From JACVRW01 sp963808545 (GTDB lineage Bacteria > Actinomycetota > Thermoleophilia > Solirubrobacterales > Thermoleophilaceae), in contig CAWEGB010000011.1 of the NCBI GenBank assembly GCA_963808545.1, forward strand, positions 248,001-312,000: a stretch of DNA of 64,000 nt. Direction: 5' to 3'. The notes below the pieces were generated by a model. That model saw nothing but the letters and a program-made list of their open reading frames with translations. It was not told the origin of the DNA and made no database searches. Each line of letters starts with the position of its first letter. Position 1 is the stretch's first letter. Shown here piece by piece: positions 8,738 through 17,925 of this stretch. Position numbers and translations under genes: made by a program.

Positions 8738-9487
8738 GCACGCTCACCGTCACCGCCCTGGCCCCGCTGCCCGGGATCGGCTACGGCGAGGATCTCGCCG
8801 GGCTGGTGGCCGCGGCGGCGCCGCCTGACCTGCGCGACGGCGATGTGGTGGTGATCGCCCACAAGGTGGTGTCCAAAGCCGAGGGCCGCACACGGATCCT
8901 GGCCCACATCGATCCCGGACGCGAGGCGCGCGAGCTCGCCGCCGAGCACGACAAGGATCCGCGCCTGGTGCAGGCGGTGCTCGACGAGTCCACCGAGCTG
9001 CTCCGGGCGAGCGACGGCGTGCTGATCGCCGTGACCCGGCACGGCTTCGTGTGCGCCAACGCCGGCATCGACCAGTCGAACGCCTCCGCGGAGGGAGAGC
9101 TGGTGCTGCTGCCCGAGGATCCCGACGCCTCAGCGCGGCGGCTGCGCGAAGGCATCGGGCGCGCGCGGGGGGTCAGGCCGGCCGTGGTGGTCACCGACTC
9201 GTTCGGCCGGGCGTGGCGCGTGGGCCAGACCGACGTGGCCATCGGACTTGCCGGGCTCGCTCCGATCGAGGAATGGCGCGGCCGGCCCGACGCCTTCGGC
9301 CGCGAGCTGCGGGTCACCAGCATCGCGGTGGCCGACGCCGCGGCCGGCGTGGCCGACCTGGCGCGCTCGAAGGACTCGCGCCAGCCCGCGGTGCTGGTGC
9401 GCGGTCTCGAACGCTACGTGACAGCCGAGGACGGCCCCGGTGCCGCGCCGCTGCGGCGGCGCGGCCGAAGACGATCTGTTCCGCTGA
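8734..9487 (+). CDS. cofE: Coenzyme F420-0:L-glutamate ligase (CofE / FbiB N-domain), frameshifted near the end
   Basis: Adds glutamates to F420-0. Motifs seen are VVIAHKVVSKAEGR, the VLDES...LRASDGVLIAVTRHGFVCANAGID core, VVVTDSFGRAWRVGQTDVAIG and VLVRGLERYVTAEDGPGAA. Homology begins at LTVTALAPLPGI, upstream of the first GTG (8806). The only fitting start is CTG at 8734, which overlaps the cofC stop as CTGA. After GPGAAPLRR a one-base change in 9453-9463 hides the usual ending AEDDLFR and a TGA at 9485-9487; the uncorrected frame runs to 9549. About 250 residues. It lacks the nitroreductase-like C-domain of mycobacterial FbiB. Confidence 0.9.
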
Positions 9488-9524
9488 CCTCTCTTCGGCC
9501 GGCCCTGCCGCCGGGCCTCCCTGC

Positions 9525-10200
9525 TTACGCGACGCCAGATGATGCGTGACATGAGGCGCGAGCCCCTCGTGTTCGTGTGGATGGCGTCGTAGGTCAGGCC
9601 GGGCCGGTCGGCCGCGTTGTGCCACTTGGCGATGGCCACGTCCCGTCGTCGCCGGTCCAGCCGCCGCAGGCGGTTGTTCACATACGGGAAGTACCACGCG
9701 TAGCGCGCGAACTGGTCGCGCCCGCCGGGCGGTACGAGTCCCGGACGCAGCTCGCGCAGGGTCACCCACACGATCTGACGGGCACCCAGACCGCGCAGCG
9801 TGCGCACCAGCACGCTCGCTTGGCGGTCGAAGCGCGCCGCCCACTTCGAGTAGTTGCGGCGGTCGCGCTCCCAGAGCGAGTTGTAGCCGAGCCCCACCAC
9901 CACGAGAGGCGCGATCCGCCGTCCCTGGGCGCGCAGTTGGCGTGCGGCGTCATCGACCATGAGCGCAGGCCGGCCCCGAACCCCGATGCGCCAGCACGGG
10001 CGCCGGGCCCGCACGGCCGGTACGGCGCCGAGCAGGACCGAGTCCACGAGCAGGGTGGCGCGCCGCGGCCTGAGCCAGCGCGGCATCCTGATCCCTTCCG
10101 GAGCGCGCGAGGGACAGCGCTGCGCGGCCGCGGCGGGCTCGGCCGCCTCCGAGCCACCGCCGAGGAGCGCGGCGGCGGCCAGGAGGGTCGCGCCGACCAT
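9525..10200 (-). CDS. Secreted SGNH/GDSL-like hydrolase, C-terminal end uncertain
   Basis: The ATG at 10200 opens a signal peptide (MVGATLLAAAALLGGGSEA) with a likely cut near the AAA cluster. SGNH-type blocks follow: TLLVDSVLLGAVPA in place of GDS, VVVGLGYNSLWERD as the Gly/Asn blocks, and a C-terminal YDAIHTNTRGSRLM carrying the Asp-x-x-His pair. A predicted extracytoplasmic esterase or acetyl-hydrolase-like protein. The frame stays open to 9130, deep antisense to cofE. The domain is complete by about 9530, where another frame has a TAA (9525-9527), so either an unseen frame change or a long useless tail exists; the end given is an estimate. The nucleophile Ser context is VDSV, not the usual GDS. 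Confidence 0.7.
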
Positions 10201-10206
10201 CGGCGC

Positions 10207-11707
10207 TCAGCTCTCCACGAAGTAGCGCGCCGCTCTCGCCGCTCGAGTAGTAGCGGCTGGTGACGGTCTTCTTCTTGGTGTAGAACTCGACGGCGTCAGG
10301 GCCGTGGGCGTGCAGGTCGCCGAGGAAGCTGTCCTTCCAGCCCGAGAACGGGAAGAAGGCCACCGGAGCGGCCACGCCGATGTTGACCCCGACCATGCCG
10401 GCGTCGACGTCATGCTTGAAGCGGCGCACGGCGGCTCCCGACTCGGTGAAGATCGACACCCCGTTGCCGAACCGGGAGCGGGCGATGGTGTCGAGCGCCT
10501 CGTCGAGCGTGTCCACGTGCACGAGCGACAGCACGGGCCCGAAGATCTCCTCGCTCACGATGTCCATCTCGGGCCTCGCTCCGTCGAGGATGGTGGCCCC
10601 CAGGTAGCAGCCATCGCCCGCCGCCGAGGGATCGCGGCCGTCGACCAACAGCTCGGCCCCCTCCTCCACCCCGCGCTCGATCATGGAAACGATCCGCTCG
10701 CGCGCCTGCTCGGACACCACCGGGCCGAGCTCGGTGTCCTCGTCTGCCCCGTCGCCCACCCGGATCTGCTCGGCCGCCTCGCGCAGAGCGGGCACCAGCC
10801 GCTCGTGGGCCTCCCCGACGGTCACGACAACCGAGCCGGCCATGCAGCGCTGCCCCGCGGCCCCGAAGGCCGATCCGACGATCCCGGCCACCGTCTTGTC
10901 GATCACCGCGTCCGGCATCACCACCATGTGGTTCTTGGCCCCGCCCAGCGCCTGCACCCGCTTGCCCGCCTGGGCCGAGCGCTCGTAGACGATCTTGGCC
11001 ACCGGCGCCGACCCCACGAACGACACCGCGTCGATCCCCGGATGGTCGAGGATCCCCTCCACGATCTCGCGCCCTCCGTTGACCAGGTTGACCACGCCCG
11101 GGGGCAGGCCCAACGAATCCAGCACCTCGAAGGCGATCTGCTGGGTGAGCGGCACCTGCTCCGAGGGCTTGAGGATGAACGTGTTGCCGCAGCCGATCGC
11201 AAACGGCAGGAACCAGAACGGCACCATCGCCGGGAAGTTGAACGGCACGATCGCCGCGCACACGCCCACCGGCTGGCGGATCGTCTCGGCGTCGATCCCG
11301 CGCGACACGTCCTCCAGGATCCGGCCCTGCATCGTGGTGGGGATCGCACACGCCGCCTCGACCATCTCGATCATGCGCGCCACCTCGGCCCGCGCGTCGC
11401 CGATCGTCTTGCCCATCTCGGTGGTCACCGAGCGCGCCAGCTCCTCACGACGCTCGTCCAGCCCCGCCCGCAGCGCGAACAGGTGCCGCGCCCGGGCGAT
11501 CACCGACACGTCGCGCCACGCCGGCAGCGCCGCCCGCGCCGCCTCCACCGCGCGGTCGAGATCGGCCGCCGCCGACAGCGGCACCCGCGCCAGCACCTCA
11601 CCCGACGCCGGATTGGTCACGTCGAGCGCCTCGGCTTCCTCGGACGCGGGAGCCCAGGCACCCCCGACGTAGTTGTCGAGCAGGCGAACCGCGGCGGTGG
11701 CTTCCAT
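10207..11707 (-). CDS. mmsA: CoA-acylating methylmalonate-semialdehyde dehydrogenase, frameshifted at the end
   Basis: Oxidises (methyl)malonate semialdehyde to propionyl-CoA or acetyl-CoA with NAD and CoA, in valine and myo-inositol catabolism. ALDH fold with VPFNFPAMVPFWFLPFAI (NAD/substrate region typical of MmsA), KPSEQVPL, SFVGSAPVAK, ALGGAKNHMVVMPDA and the catalytic Cys in AAGQRCMAGS; family-typical C-terminal FPFSGWKDSF and YTKKKTVTSRYY. The uncorrected frame misses the true end. An extra base in 10225-10233 separates YYSSGESG from RYFVES and the TGA at 10207-10209. Corrected length is 499 residues, exactly family size. It connects by propionyl-CoA to the acyl-CoA carboxylase and B12-mutase genes in this window. 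Confidence 0.94.
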
Positions 11708-11717
11708 GGGGGCGAGC

Positions 11718-12492
11718 CTAGCCGCCGATCGGCGCGCGCGGGTTCGAGCCCCAGAAGATCTGAGTCCCGGCCATGCCGATCAGGTGGACCATCACGGTGT
11801 TGAGCACCATCGACTTGGCCGTGGCCGTGCCCACTCCCACCGGACCGCCGCTGGCCGTGTAGCCGTAGTAGCAGCCGATCAGCACGATGGCGGTGCCCAT
11901 CGCCATGGCCTTGATCAGGCTGAAGACGAGGTCCGGCGGGTTCTGGAACATCCAGAAGATCAGGAAGTAGCCACCCGAGCTGACCTCGCCCGACCTGCTG
12001 GACCACCGCCAGGTAGCTGGCGAAGAAGCCGGCCCCTACCGCGCCGACGTAGATGAACGGCAACACGATCCAGCAGGCGAGCAGGCGGGTGGCGCAGAGA
12101 AAGACGAGCGAGTCCACGCCCATCACCTCGAGGGCGTCGATCTCGTCCGAGATCCGCATCGCGCCGATCTCCGCCACCAGGCCGGTGCCGACCTTGGCCG
12201 ACATCATGTAGCCGAAGGCGTAGGGAATGATCTCGCGCAGGTCGCACCAGGCGCTGAACACGCCCGCGTACGGCGGGGTGCCGGTGGAGCGGCTGAAATA
12301 GGCGCCCTCGATGCCGCACGTGAGGCCGAGCGTGAACGCGGTGCCCCAGATGACGAGCGCCGAGCCGAGGATCAGGATGCCGGCCTGGCGCAGCGCCTCG
12401 CCGAAGAAGCGAAGCACCCGTCCGGAGAGCACGGCCCCGGTGACGCGCGCGCCGAAGCCCGCCACCTCGCCGAGATCGGAGACCGCACGCAC
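11718..12492 (-). CDS. MlaE-family ABC lipid-transport permease, frameshifted
   Basis: Inner-membrane permease of the MCE/Mla (YrbE) type that moves lipids. Recognisable parts are ILGSALVIWGTAFTLGLTCG, then the MlaE signature region FGYMMSAKVGTGLVAEIGAM and RISDEIDALEVMGVD, then LPFIYVGAVGAGFFASY. An extra G in the run at 11989-11991 breaks the frame. Past it the second frame continues EVSSGGYFLIFWMFQNPPDL to GTATAKSMVLNTVMV and the stop at 11718. Corrected length is 257 residues. No MCE substrate-binding proteins or MlaF-type ATPase lie beside it. The GTG start at 12492 abuts twin operator dyads shared with a divergent GntR regulator. Confidence 0.88.
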
Positions 12493-12496
12493 ACCA

Positions 12497-12530
12497 CTGT
12501 GCTATCACAGTTGCCGCTGTGTTGTCACAG
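12497..12530. promoter_or_regulatory. Twin CTGTG-N4-CACAG operators between mlaE-like and gntR genes
   Basis: Two near-identical 14-bp dyads, CTGTGCTATCACAG (12497-12510) and CTGTGTTGTCACAG (12517-12530), are spaced exactly 20 bp start to start (two helical turns). A further half-site CACAG is at 12534-12538. They fill the gap between divergent genes, so they are the obvious binding sites for the adjacent GntR-family regulator and would control both directions. Direct observation of the repeats; the binder is inferred. Confidence 0.75.
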
Positions 12531-12549
12531 CCGCACAGTTGGCTACTCT
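12522..12549 (+). promoter_or_regulatory. Probable promoter of the GntR gene (leaderless)
   Basis: TTGTCA (12522-12527), a 16-bp spacer and TACTCT (12544-12549) place the transcription start at about 12556-12557, on the GTG start codon itself. The -35 lies within the second operator dyad, consistent with autorepression. Confidence 0.45.
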
Positions 12550-12556
12550 CCCTCGT

Positions 12557-13111
12557 GTGTCCCCGGAGCCCGCCAACTTCCGCCTGGCTCGAGAGGATCC
12601 CCTGCCGCTGGGCGCCCAGCTGAGGATCAAGCTCAAGGACCTGATCGCCTCCCGAGAGCTGGCGCCGGGCGAACAGCTGCCCAGCCTGCGCGAGCTCGCC
12701 GCGGCCGCCGGCGTGAACGTCAACACCGTCCGGTCGGTCTACCTTCGGCTGGAGAACGAGGGGCTCGTGCGCACGGAGCACGGGCGTGGAACCTTCGTGG
12801 CGGGCCCGTCCTCTCCGACGCTGGCCCGCCGGGAGCTTCGGGCACAGATTGCCGCGCTCGAGGCGTCGCTCGTGCGGCTGCCGCCGTTTCCCAGCGAGGC
12901 CGAGAGCGCACGCCCCCCGCGCTCGCCCGGCGCCGGCCTGCTGTCGGAGGCGGAGCTCGAGGCGGTCCGGGACCGTCTTCAGCTCCGGCTGGCCGAGCTC
13001 GACCGCCAGCGCGAGGAGGTGGTTCGCCGCCTCGAGGTCTTCGAAACGGCGCCGGCGCGGCGCTCGACGGCGAGCATCATGGGCGCGCGGATCAGGTGGG
13101 TAGGGGCCTGA
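12557..13111 (+). CDS. GntR-family transcriptional regulator (YtrA-like)
   Basis: Winged helix-turn-helix repressor. Residues about 12-75 are a full GntR DNA-binding domain: LGAQLRIKLKDLI, LAPGEQLPSLRELAAAAGVN, VNTVRSVYLRLENEGLV and RTEHGRGTFV. The C-terminal 90 residues are a short charged coiled coil (SEAELEAVRDRLQLRLAELD and RQREEVVRRLEVF) with no large ligand domain, as in the YtrA subfamily, which usually regulates ABC transporters. The frame is open upstream to 12311, but homology and the promoter favour GTG at 12557 (184 residues). It is divergent from the MlaE-type permease, whose expression it probably controls through the dyads at 12497-12530. Confidence 0.9.
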   Translation: MSPEPANFRLAREDPLPLGAQLRIKLKDLIASRELAPGEQLPSLRELAAAAGVNVNTVRSVYLRLENEGLVRTEHGRGTFVAGPSSPTLARRELRAQIAALEASLVRLPPFPSEAESARPPRSPGAGLLSEAELEAVRDRLQLRLAELDRQREEVVRRLEVFETAPARRSTASIMGARIRWVGA

Positions 13112-14306
13112 TCAGGCCCGCGCGCCCCTGAAGGGGCCCGTGATCTCGTATATCGCGCCGGGTCCGGGCTCGGCCTCGTTCGCCGGGAAGGCGCGCTGCG
13201 AGGCCACGAACATGCGCCGTCCCGACGGGTCGAAGGTCACGCCGGTCAGCTCGGAGCGAGCGTGCTGCGGTCCGGTGACCGACAGGAACCTCGACACCCT
13301 GCGGTCGCGGTCGATCACGCCCATGTCGATCTCCTCGGTGGCCAGGTCCTCGCACACGAACACCTCTCCCCCGCGCGAGCCGGTGAGCTGGTCGACCCGC
13401 AGCAGCGGGGCGCTGCGGGAGGCCAGGCCGTCGTAGATCACATCGATGCGCTCGCGGCGCGTGTCGTAGGGCGTGCACGCGGTGATCGGCGGTGGTGCTC
13501 ACGTAGAGCGTCGAGCCGTCGAGCCAGATGCCCTCACCGCGCTTGAACTGCCGGCTGCCCGGCACCTGGCGGCGGGTGCGCTCCCGGCGGGCCAGCGGAT
13601 CGGGCACCTTCATCCAGCCGACGCGGCCGCCGCGGTCGACACGGGCGATCTCCAGACGCCCTGCCGACAGGTCCGGCCAGCGCTCGGGGGTGAAGCGGTA
13701 CAGGCCGCCGTCGATCAGGTCCTCGGTCAGGTAGATCCGGCGAGCGCCGGCGTCCACCGCGGCCGCCTCGTGCTTGAAGACGCCCATCGCGGGGTGGGCC
13801 ACCGCACGCCGGCTCCCGGACGGATCGCACTCCCAGACGAGGCCGTCCTCGACCTCCTCACACGACAGCCAGGTGCCCCACGGGGTCGCCCCGCCGGAGC
13901 AGTTCTGGGTGGTGCCGCCGAGGATCCGGTAGGCGTCGGTGACCTCGCCGCGACGGTCGAAGAGCAGAGCCGAGGCGCCACCCTCGTAGGCCTCCGAGTT
14001 GGAGACGAGCACGAAGCCCCCGTCGTCGCGACCGAACACGGCCATCCCGTCCGAGGCCACGTGCCAGCGGTAGCCGCTCGCCCCCACCGGTTCCCCGCCG
14101 CGGGCCACCACCCGCGAGCGGAAGCCCTCGGGCAGGCGCACGCCATTGGCGTCTGGGGCGGCCAGCGGGCCGTAGCCACTGCCCTTCCTGAGGGGCGCGC
14201 TCTCGGCCTCGGCGAACAGGTCGTCCCAGAAGGCGGCGCCCAGCGAGACGGCCGCCACGCCGCCGAGCCCCATCCCGATCAGCTCGCGTCGGCGAAGGGT
14301 GACCAT
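13112..14306 (-). CDS. Tat-exported PhoX-like (DUF839) protein, frameshifted
   Basis: Predicted secreted phosphatase-like beta-propeller. The N-terminus TLRRRELIGMGLGG is a twin-arginine signal followed by a hydrophobic core. The body has PLAAPDANGVRLPEGF, NSEAYEGGAS, GGTTQNCSGGATPWGTWLSCEE (typical of PhoX/DUF839), HPAMGVFKHEAA and FKRGEGIWLDGSTLYVSTTADH. An extra base in the GGG run at 13469-13471 shifts the frame after HRVHA; the next frame restores YDTRRERIDVIYDGL, GGEVFVCEDL and GVTFDPSGRRMFVASQRA to the stop at 13112. Corrected length 397 residues. Phosphatase activity is not proven; many members bind Ca and Fe. Its end abuts the convergent GntR gene. Confidence 0.88.
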
Positions 14307-14387
14307 GTCCGGCCAGTCTGGCGAGCCACGGGCAGCTCCGGTGAAGACCCTGCAAACAGCCCGTAAAGGGCTTGTGACCGGCGCGCG

Positions 14388-16571
14388 CTACGCCGCCACG
14401 GGCAGCTCGTGGCGCTGCCGGATGCCGTACAGCGTGTCGCGCTCCGCGGCCGGGCGGCCGGCCGCATGAGCCGCGCCGATCAGGTCGTGCGGCTCGAGCA
14501 TGACGCCGTGGTAGGAGCCCGCCATGCGCGAGATCGACTCCTCCATGAGCGTGCCGCCCAGGTCGTTCACGCCCCAGCGCAGCGCCTCGGTGGCCGCGTC
14601 GAGGCCCATCTTCACCCAGCTGGCCTGCAGGCTCGGGACCGTCCGGCCCAGCGCGAGCCGGAAGGCCGCCGTGTGCTTGAGGTTCTCCTCCCGCGAGATC
14701 TCCTCGATTCCGTGGGTGCGGCCCAGCAGCGTGTGGAAGGGGATGAACGAGAGCGGCACGAACTCGGTGAAGCCGCCCGTTCGCTCCTGGAGCTCCCGCA
14801 CCACGCGCATGTGCTCGGCCAGCTCCCAGGGCTCCTCGATGTGGCCGAACATCACCGTGACGGTGGAGCGCAGGCCGGCCTCGTGCGCGGCCTCGATGAT
14901 CTCCACCCAGCGCGCCACCGGCAGCTTGTTCGGGGAGATGCGCTGGCGCACCCCGTCGTGGAGCACCTCGGCCGCGGTGCCCGGCAGCGAGCCGAGGCCG
15001 GCCGCCCGCAGGCGGGCGAACACCTCGTCCAGCGGCAGGTCGGCCGCAAGATGGTCGACCTCCATCGGCGAATAGGCGTGCATGTGCAGCTGCGGCGCCG
15101 CGTCCTTGGCCACCCGGAGCCATCTCTCGTAGTCGGCGATCGTCCACTCGGGATGGATGCCCGACTGCATGCAGATCTCGCTGGCGCCGAACTCGACCGC
15201 ATCCAGCACCCGGCGGCGAAAATCCTCCTCGGAGTGCTCGTAGGCGTCGGGCGAGCGCCGTCCCTGGCCGAAGCCGCAGAAGGCACAGCCCACGGTGCAG
15301 ATGTTCGAGACGTTGATGTTGCGGTTGACCACGAAGGTCACCGTTTCGCCTGCCAGTTCGGAGCGCAGCGCGTCAGCGGCCTGGCGCATGTCCTCGATCG
15401 CCTCCGGCCGGGTCTCGCCGAACAGCGCGGTCAGCTCGTCCTCGCTCAGCGGCAGCCCGTCGCGCGCCCGGGCCACCGCGCCGGCCACCAGCTCACGGCG
15501 GATCGGCCGGTCCTCGCGCCGCCCGGACCCGCGCCTCGGGATGAAGCTCCAGAAGCGCGTCTTGACGACATCGAGCACCCCCTGCTCGAGCCAGTCGCGA
15601 TCCATGTACTGCGGGTACACGCACAGCCGCTCGGTCAGCGCGTAGCCACGCGGGGCGAGCTGCTTGCGCATCGTGTGCACCGACGGGAACGGGTGCTCCG
15701 GCGAGATGTGGTCTCCGTTGGCCGACAGGCCGCCGAGGTCCGTGGCGCCCTCGTCGACCAGGGGCAGCCACCAGTCGGAGAGGTTGGGCGGGATCTGCAC
15801 CCCCACGTCGGGCATGAGGCGCCGGCACTCTCGCACCAGCTCCCGCATGTCGTCCAGCGAGATCGGCGAGGCCCAGCTCGGCGGTTCGAGCGCCTCACCG
15901 TGAGTCTGAGCGCGCTGCGCCTCGTCAGCGATCTCGGCGGGCTCGGCGCCGTAGTAGCGCGGATGGGCGACGAAGTTCTGCAATATCACCTCCTGGAGGT
16001 GTCCGTATTCGGCGTGCACGGCGGCCAGCGCCTCGAGCGCGGCCACCCGCTCCTCGGGCGACTCGCCGATCCCCACGAGGATCCCGCTGGTGAACGGGAT
16101 GCGCAGCTCGCCCGCCGCCCGGATTGTGGCCAGGCGCACGTCCGGGTGCTTGGTGGGCGAGCCCTGGTGGACCACCAGGTCGGGGTTGACCGACTCCAGC
16201 ATGAGCCCCTGGGACGCGGTGACCTCGCGCAGGCGCCCGAGGTCGTCTCGCGAGAGCGCACCGAGGTTGGTGTGGGGCAGCATCCCGCGTTCGAGCGCGC
16301 GCTCGCAGGCCCAGGCCACATAGGCGGTGAAGTCCGCGTGCCCGTAGTCGCGCAGCCGCTCGGCCACCACCGGATTGACCTCGGGCTTCTCCCCGGTCAG
16401 CACGAGCAACTCCTTGGCGCCGCGCCGGGCCGCGTCATCGAGGATCTTCTCCACCTCGTGTGGCGCGTGGAGGTGGGCCTGGTGGGTGGCAAAGGCGCAG
16501 TACTTGCAGTAGCACCGGCAGGTGCGCGACAGCGAAAGCGTGAAGTTCCGCGAGAAGGTGACCCGCCGCAT
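14388..16571 (-). CDS. fbiC: FO synthase, fused CofG-CofH (FbiC)
   Basis: Makes the F420 chromophore FO from tyrosine and 5-amino-6-ribitylaminouracil using two radical-SAM domains. The N-terminal CofG half has CRCYCKYCAF (CxxxCxxC cluster site, about residues 18-27), LVLTGEKPEVNP and GILVGIGESPEER. The C-terminal CofH half has NVSNICTVGCAFCGFGQG (second cluster) and CMQSGIHPEW, MHAYSPMEVDH, and LSFIPFHTLLGR. At 727 residues it is a compact fusion. Start ATG 16571; no frame breaks. It stands apart from cofD-cofC-cofE by 6 kb of unrelated genes, and an F420-type oxidoreductase lies at 37.4 kb. Confidence 0.97.
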   Translation of the reverse strand: MRRVTFSRNFTLSLSRTCRCYCKYCAFATHQAHLHAPHEVEKILDDAARRGAKELLVLTGEKPEVNPVVAERLRDYGHADFTAYVAWACERALERGMLPHTNLGALSRDDLGRLREVTASQGLMLESVNPDLVVHQGSPTKHPDVRLATIRAAGELRIPFTSGILVGIGESPEERVAALEALAAVHAEYGHLQEVILQNFVAHPRYYGAEPAEIADEAQRAQTHGEALEPPSWASPISLDDMRELVRECRRLMPDVGVQIPPNLSDWWLPLVDEGATDLGGLSANGDHISPEHPFPSVHTMRKQLAPRGYALTERLCVYPQYMDRDWLEQGVLDVVKTRFWSFIPRRGSGRREDRPIRRELVAGAVARARDGLPLSEDELTALFGETRPEAIEDMRQAADALRSELAGETVTFVVNRNINVSNICTVGCAFCGFGQGRRSPDAYEHSEEDFRRRVLDAVEFGASEICMQSGIHPEWTIADYERWLRVAKDAAPQLHMHAYSPMEVDHLAADLPLDEVFARLRAAGLGSLPGTAAEVLHDGVRQRISPNKLPVARWVEIIEAAHEAGLRSTVTVMFGHIEEPWELAEHMRVVRELQERTGGFTEFVPLSFIPFHTLLGRTHGIEEISREENLKHTAAFRLALGRTVPSLQASWVKMGLDAATEALRWGVNDLGGTLMEESISRMAGSYHGVMLEPHDLIGAAHAAGRPAAERDTLYGIRQRHELPVAA

Positions 16572-16615
16572 TGGCCCAGTCTAGGTAGGCACGCGCGGGT
16601 ACGAGTGCGCGGCGC

Positions 16616-16945
16616 TCAGCCCACCGGCCCGGGCCCCACTTCGCCGGTCCTGCCCGGCTGTATGAAGATGTAGAAATAGATGACGCCCGCCAGGAGCGCG
16701 CCGATCACGGGGCCGACCACGTAGACGACGAGGAAGTCGTCCCAGGTGCCGGACACGATCGCCGGGCCGGAGCTGCGCCTTGGTGAGCAGCGTGCCCGCC
16801 ACCGCGCCGGCGAGCTGGGCCACCACGTAGATCAGGGCGTCCGGCGGCTTGATCTGGCGCAGCGACGTCATGGCGATCGAATGACCGCCGGATTGAAGTG
16901 GGCGCCCGACGACCACCGCCAGCGTCTGGATCAGGACTGAGACAC
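16616..16945 (-). pseudogene. Aquaporin/MIP family remnant
   Basis: Pieces of a water/glycerol channel remain in order but in different frames: SGAHFNPAV (first NPA loop), then SIAMTSLRQIKPPDALIYVV and AQLAGAVAGTLLTK, then GPAIVSGTWDDFLVVYVVGP and VIGALLAGVIYFYIF to a TGA at 16616-16618. The N-terminal helix and half of the second are absent. The segment between LLTK and GPAIV, which should hold two helices and the second NPA loop, is missing. This is true loss of sequence, not only a base error, so the gene is broken. It lies between fbiC and a divergent lipoprotein gene. Confidence 0.8.
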
Positions 16946-16983
16946 GCAGCGAGCACGGGTCCGGTCGGCCTAGCCTTGCCGGC

Positions 16984-17925
16984 GTGCGCCGCCTGCTCCC
17001 TGTGCCCCTCTGGGTGCTCACCCCGTTGCTGCTGCTCGCCGCCTGTGGCGGGGGCGAGGACGGACGCGAGGCCACGCTCGCCCTCGACTTCCAGCCCAAC
17101 GCCGTCCACGCCGGCATCTACGCCGCCGAGCGTGAGAGCGGAGACGTCGATCTCGAGGTCCGTGTGCCGGGCGCATCAACCGACTCGTTGAAGCTGCTGG
17201 CGGCCGGCCGCGCGGACATGGCCGTGGTGGACATCCACGATCTCGGGCTGGCGCGTGAACGGGGCAGCGACGTGGTGGGCGTGGGCGCGCTGGCTCAGCG
17301 CCCGCTGGCGGCCGTCATCGCCCGCGCCGAGGAGGTGCGCCGGCCGCGAGACCTGGAGGGCCGCCGCGTGGGCGTGACCGGTCTGGCCTCCGACGAAGCG
17401 GTGCTGCGTGCCGTGGTGGAGGCGGACGGGGGCGACTACGGACGGGTGGAGACGGTGACCATCGGATTCGCCGCGGTGCCGAGCCTGGTCACCGGGCGGG
17501 TCGACGCGGTGGTCTCCTTCTGGAACGTCGAGGGCGTGGCCCTGCGTGCGCGCGGCGTGCGCACCCGCGAGTTCCGGGTCGACGAGTTCGGAGCGCCGCG
17601 CTACCCAGAGCTCGTCCTGGCGGTCGAGCGCGAGACGCTCGACGAGCGACGCGAGCTCGTCGACACCGTGCTCGCCGCCCTCGCGGCCGGCACCCGCACC
17701 GCGCTCGGCGACCGGCGCGCGGCGGTCGACGATCTGGTGCGCGCTTCGGGGGCGGACCGGCCGCTGATCCGTGCTCAGCTCGGGGCCGTGGCGCCGGCTC
17801 TGCGTCCCCCGATTCGCCTCGACCGGCGGGTGCTCGAGGGCTGGGCCGACTTCGACCTGCGCTTCGGAATCCTCGACGCCAGGCCCGACGTGGACCGCGC
17901 ATTCGCCGCGCCGCGTGGTAAATGA
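16984..17925 (+). CDS. NMT1/ThiY-like substrate-binding lipoprotein (orphan)
   Basis: Periplasmic-binding-protein fold of the NMT1/THI5 type, which bind thiamine precursors, nitrate, sulfonates or related small molecules. Lipoprotein signal with lipobox LLAACGGG at residues 18-25. The mature protein opens LALDFQPNAVHAGIYAAER, close to ThiY/THI5, followed by LLAAGRADMAVVDIHDL, DLEGRRVGVTGL and VTGRVDAVVSFWNVEG. The start is GTG at 16984. There is no permease or ATPase gene next to it. Instead its stop overlaps the ATG of a membrane diguanylate cyclase by four bases (ATGA), so the two are co-translated and may form a ligand-sensing pair. Confidence 0.88.
   Translation: MRRLLPVPLWVLTPLLLLAACGGGEDGREATLALDFQPNAVHAGIYAAERESGDVDLEVRVPGASTDSLKLLAAGRADMAVVDIHDLGLARERGSDVVGVGALAQRPLAAVIARAEEVRRPRDLEGRRVGVTGLASDEAVLRAVVEADGGDYGRVETVTIGFAAVPSLVTGRVDAVVSFWNVEGVALRARGVRTREFRVDEFGAPRYPELVLAVERETLDERRELVDTVLAALAAGTRTALGDRRAAVDDLVRASGADRPLIRAQLGAVAPALRPPIRLDRRVLEGWADFDLRFGILDARPDVDRAFAAPRGK

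Noticed and set aside
9130..9524. C-terminal extension of the SGNH hydrolase
   Set aside because: It lies antisense to well-conserved cofE and has no domain; the hydrolase fold is complete by about 9530.
9487..9549. Longer cofE end at 9549
   Set aside because: The last 30 residues are in the wrong frame; the family ending AEDDLFR and stop at 9485-9487 appear when one base is removed.
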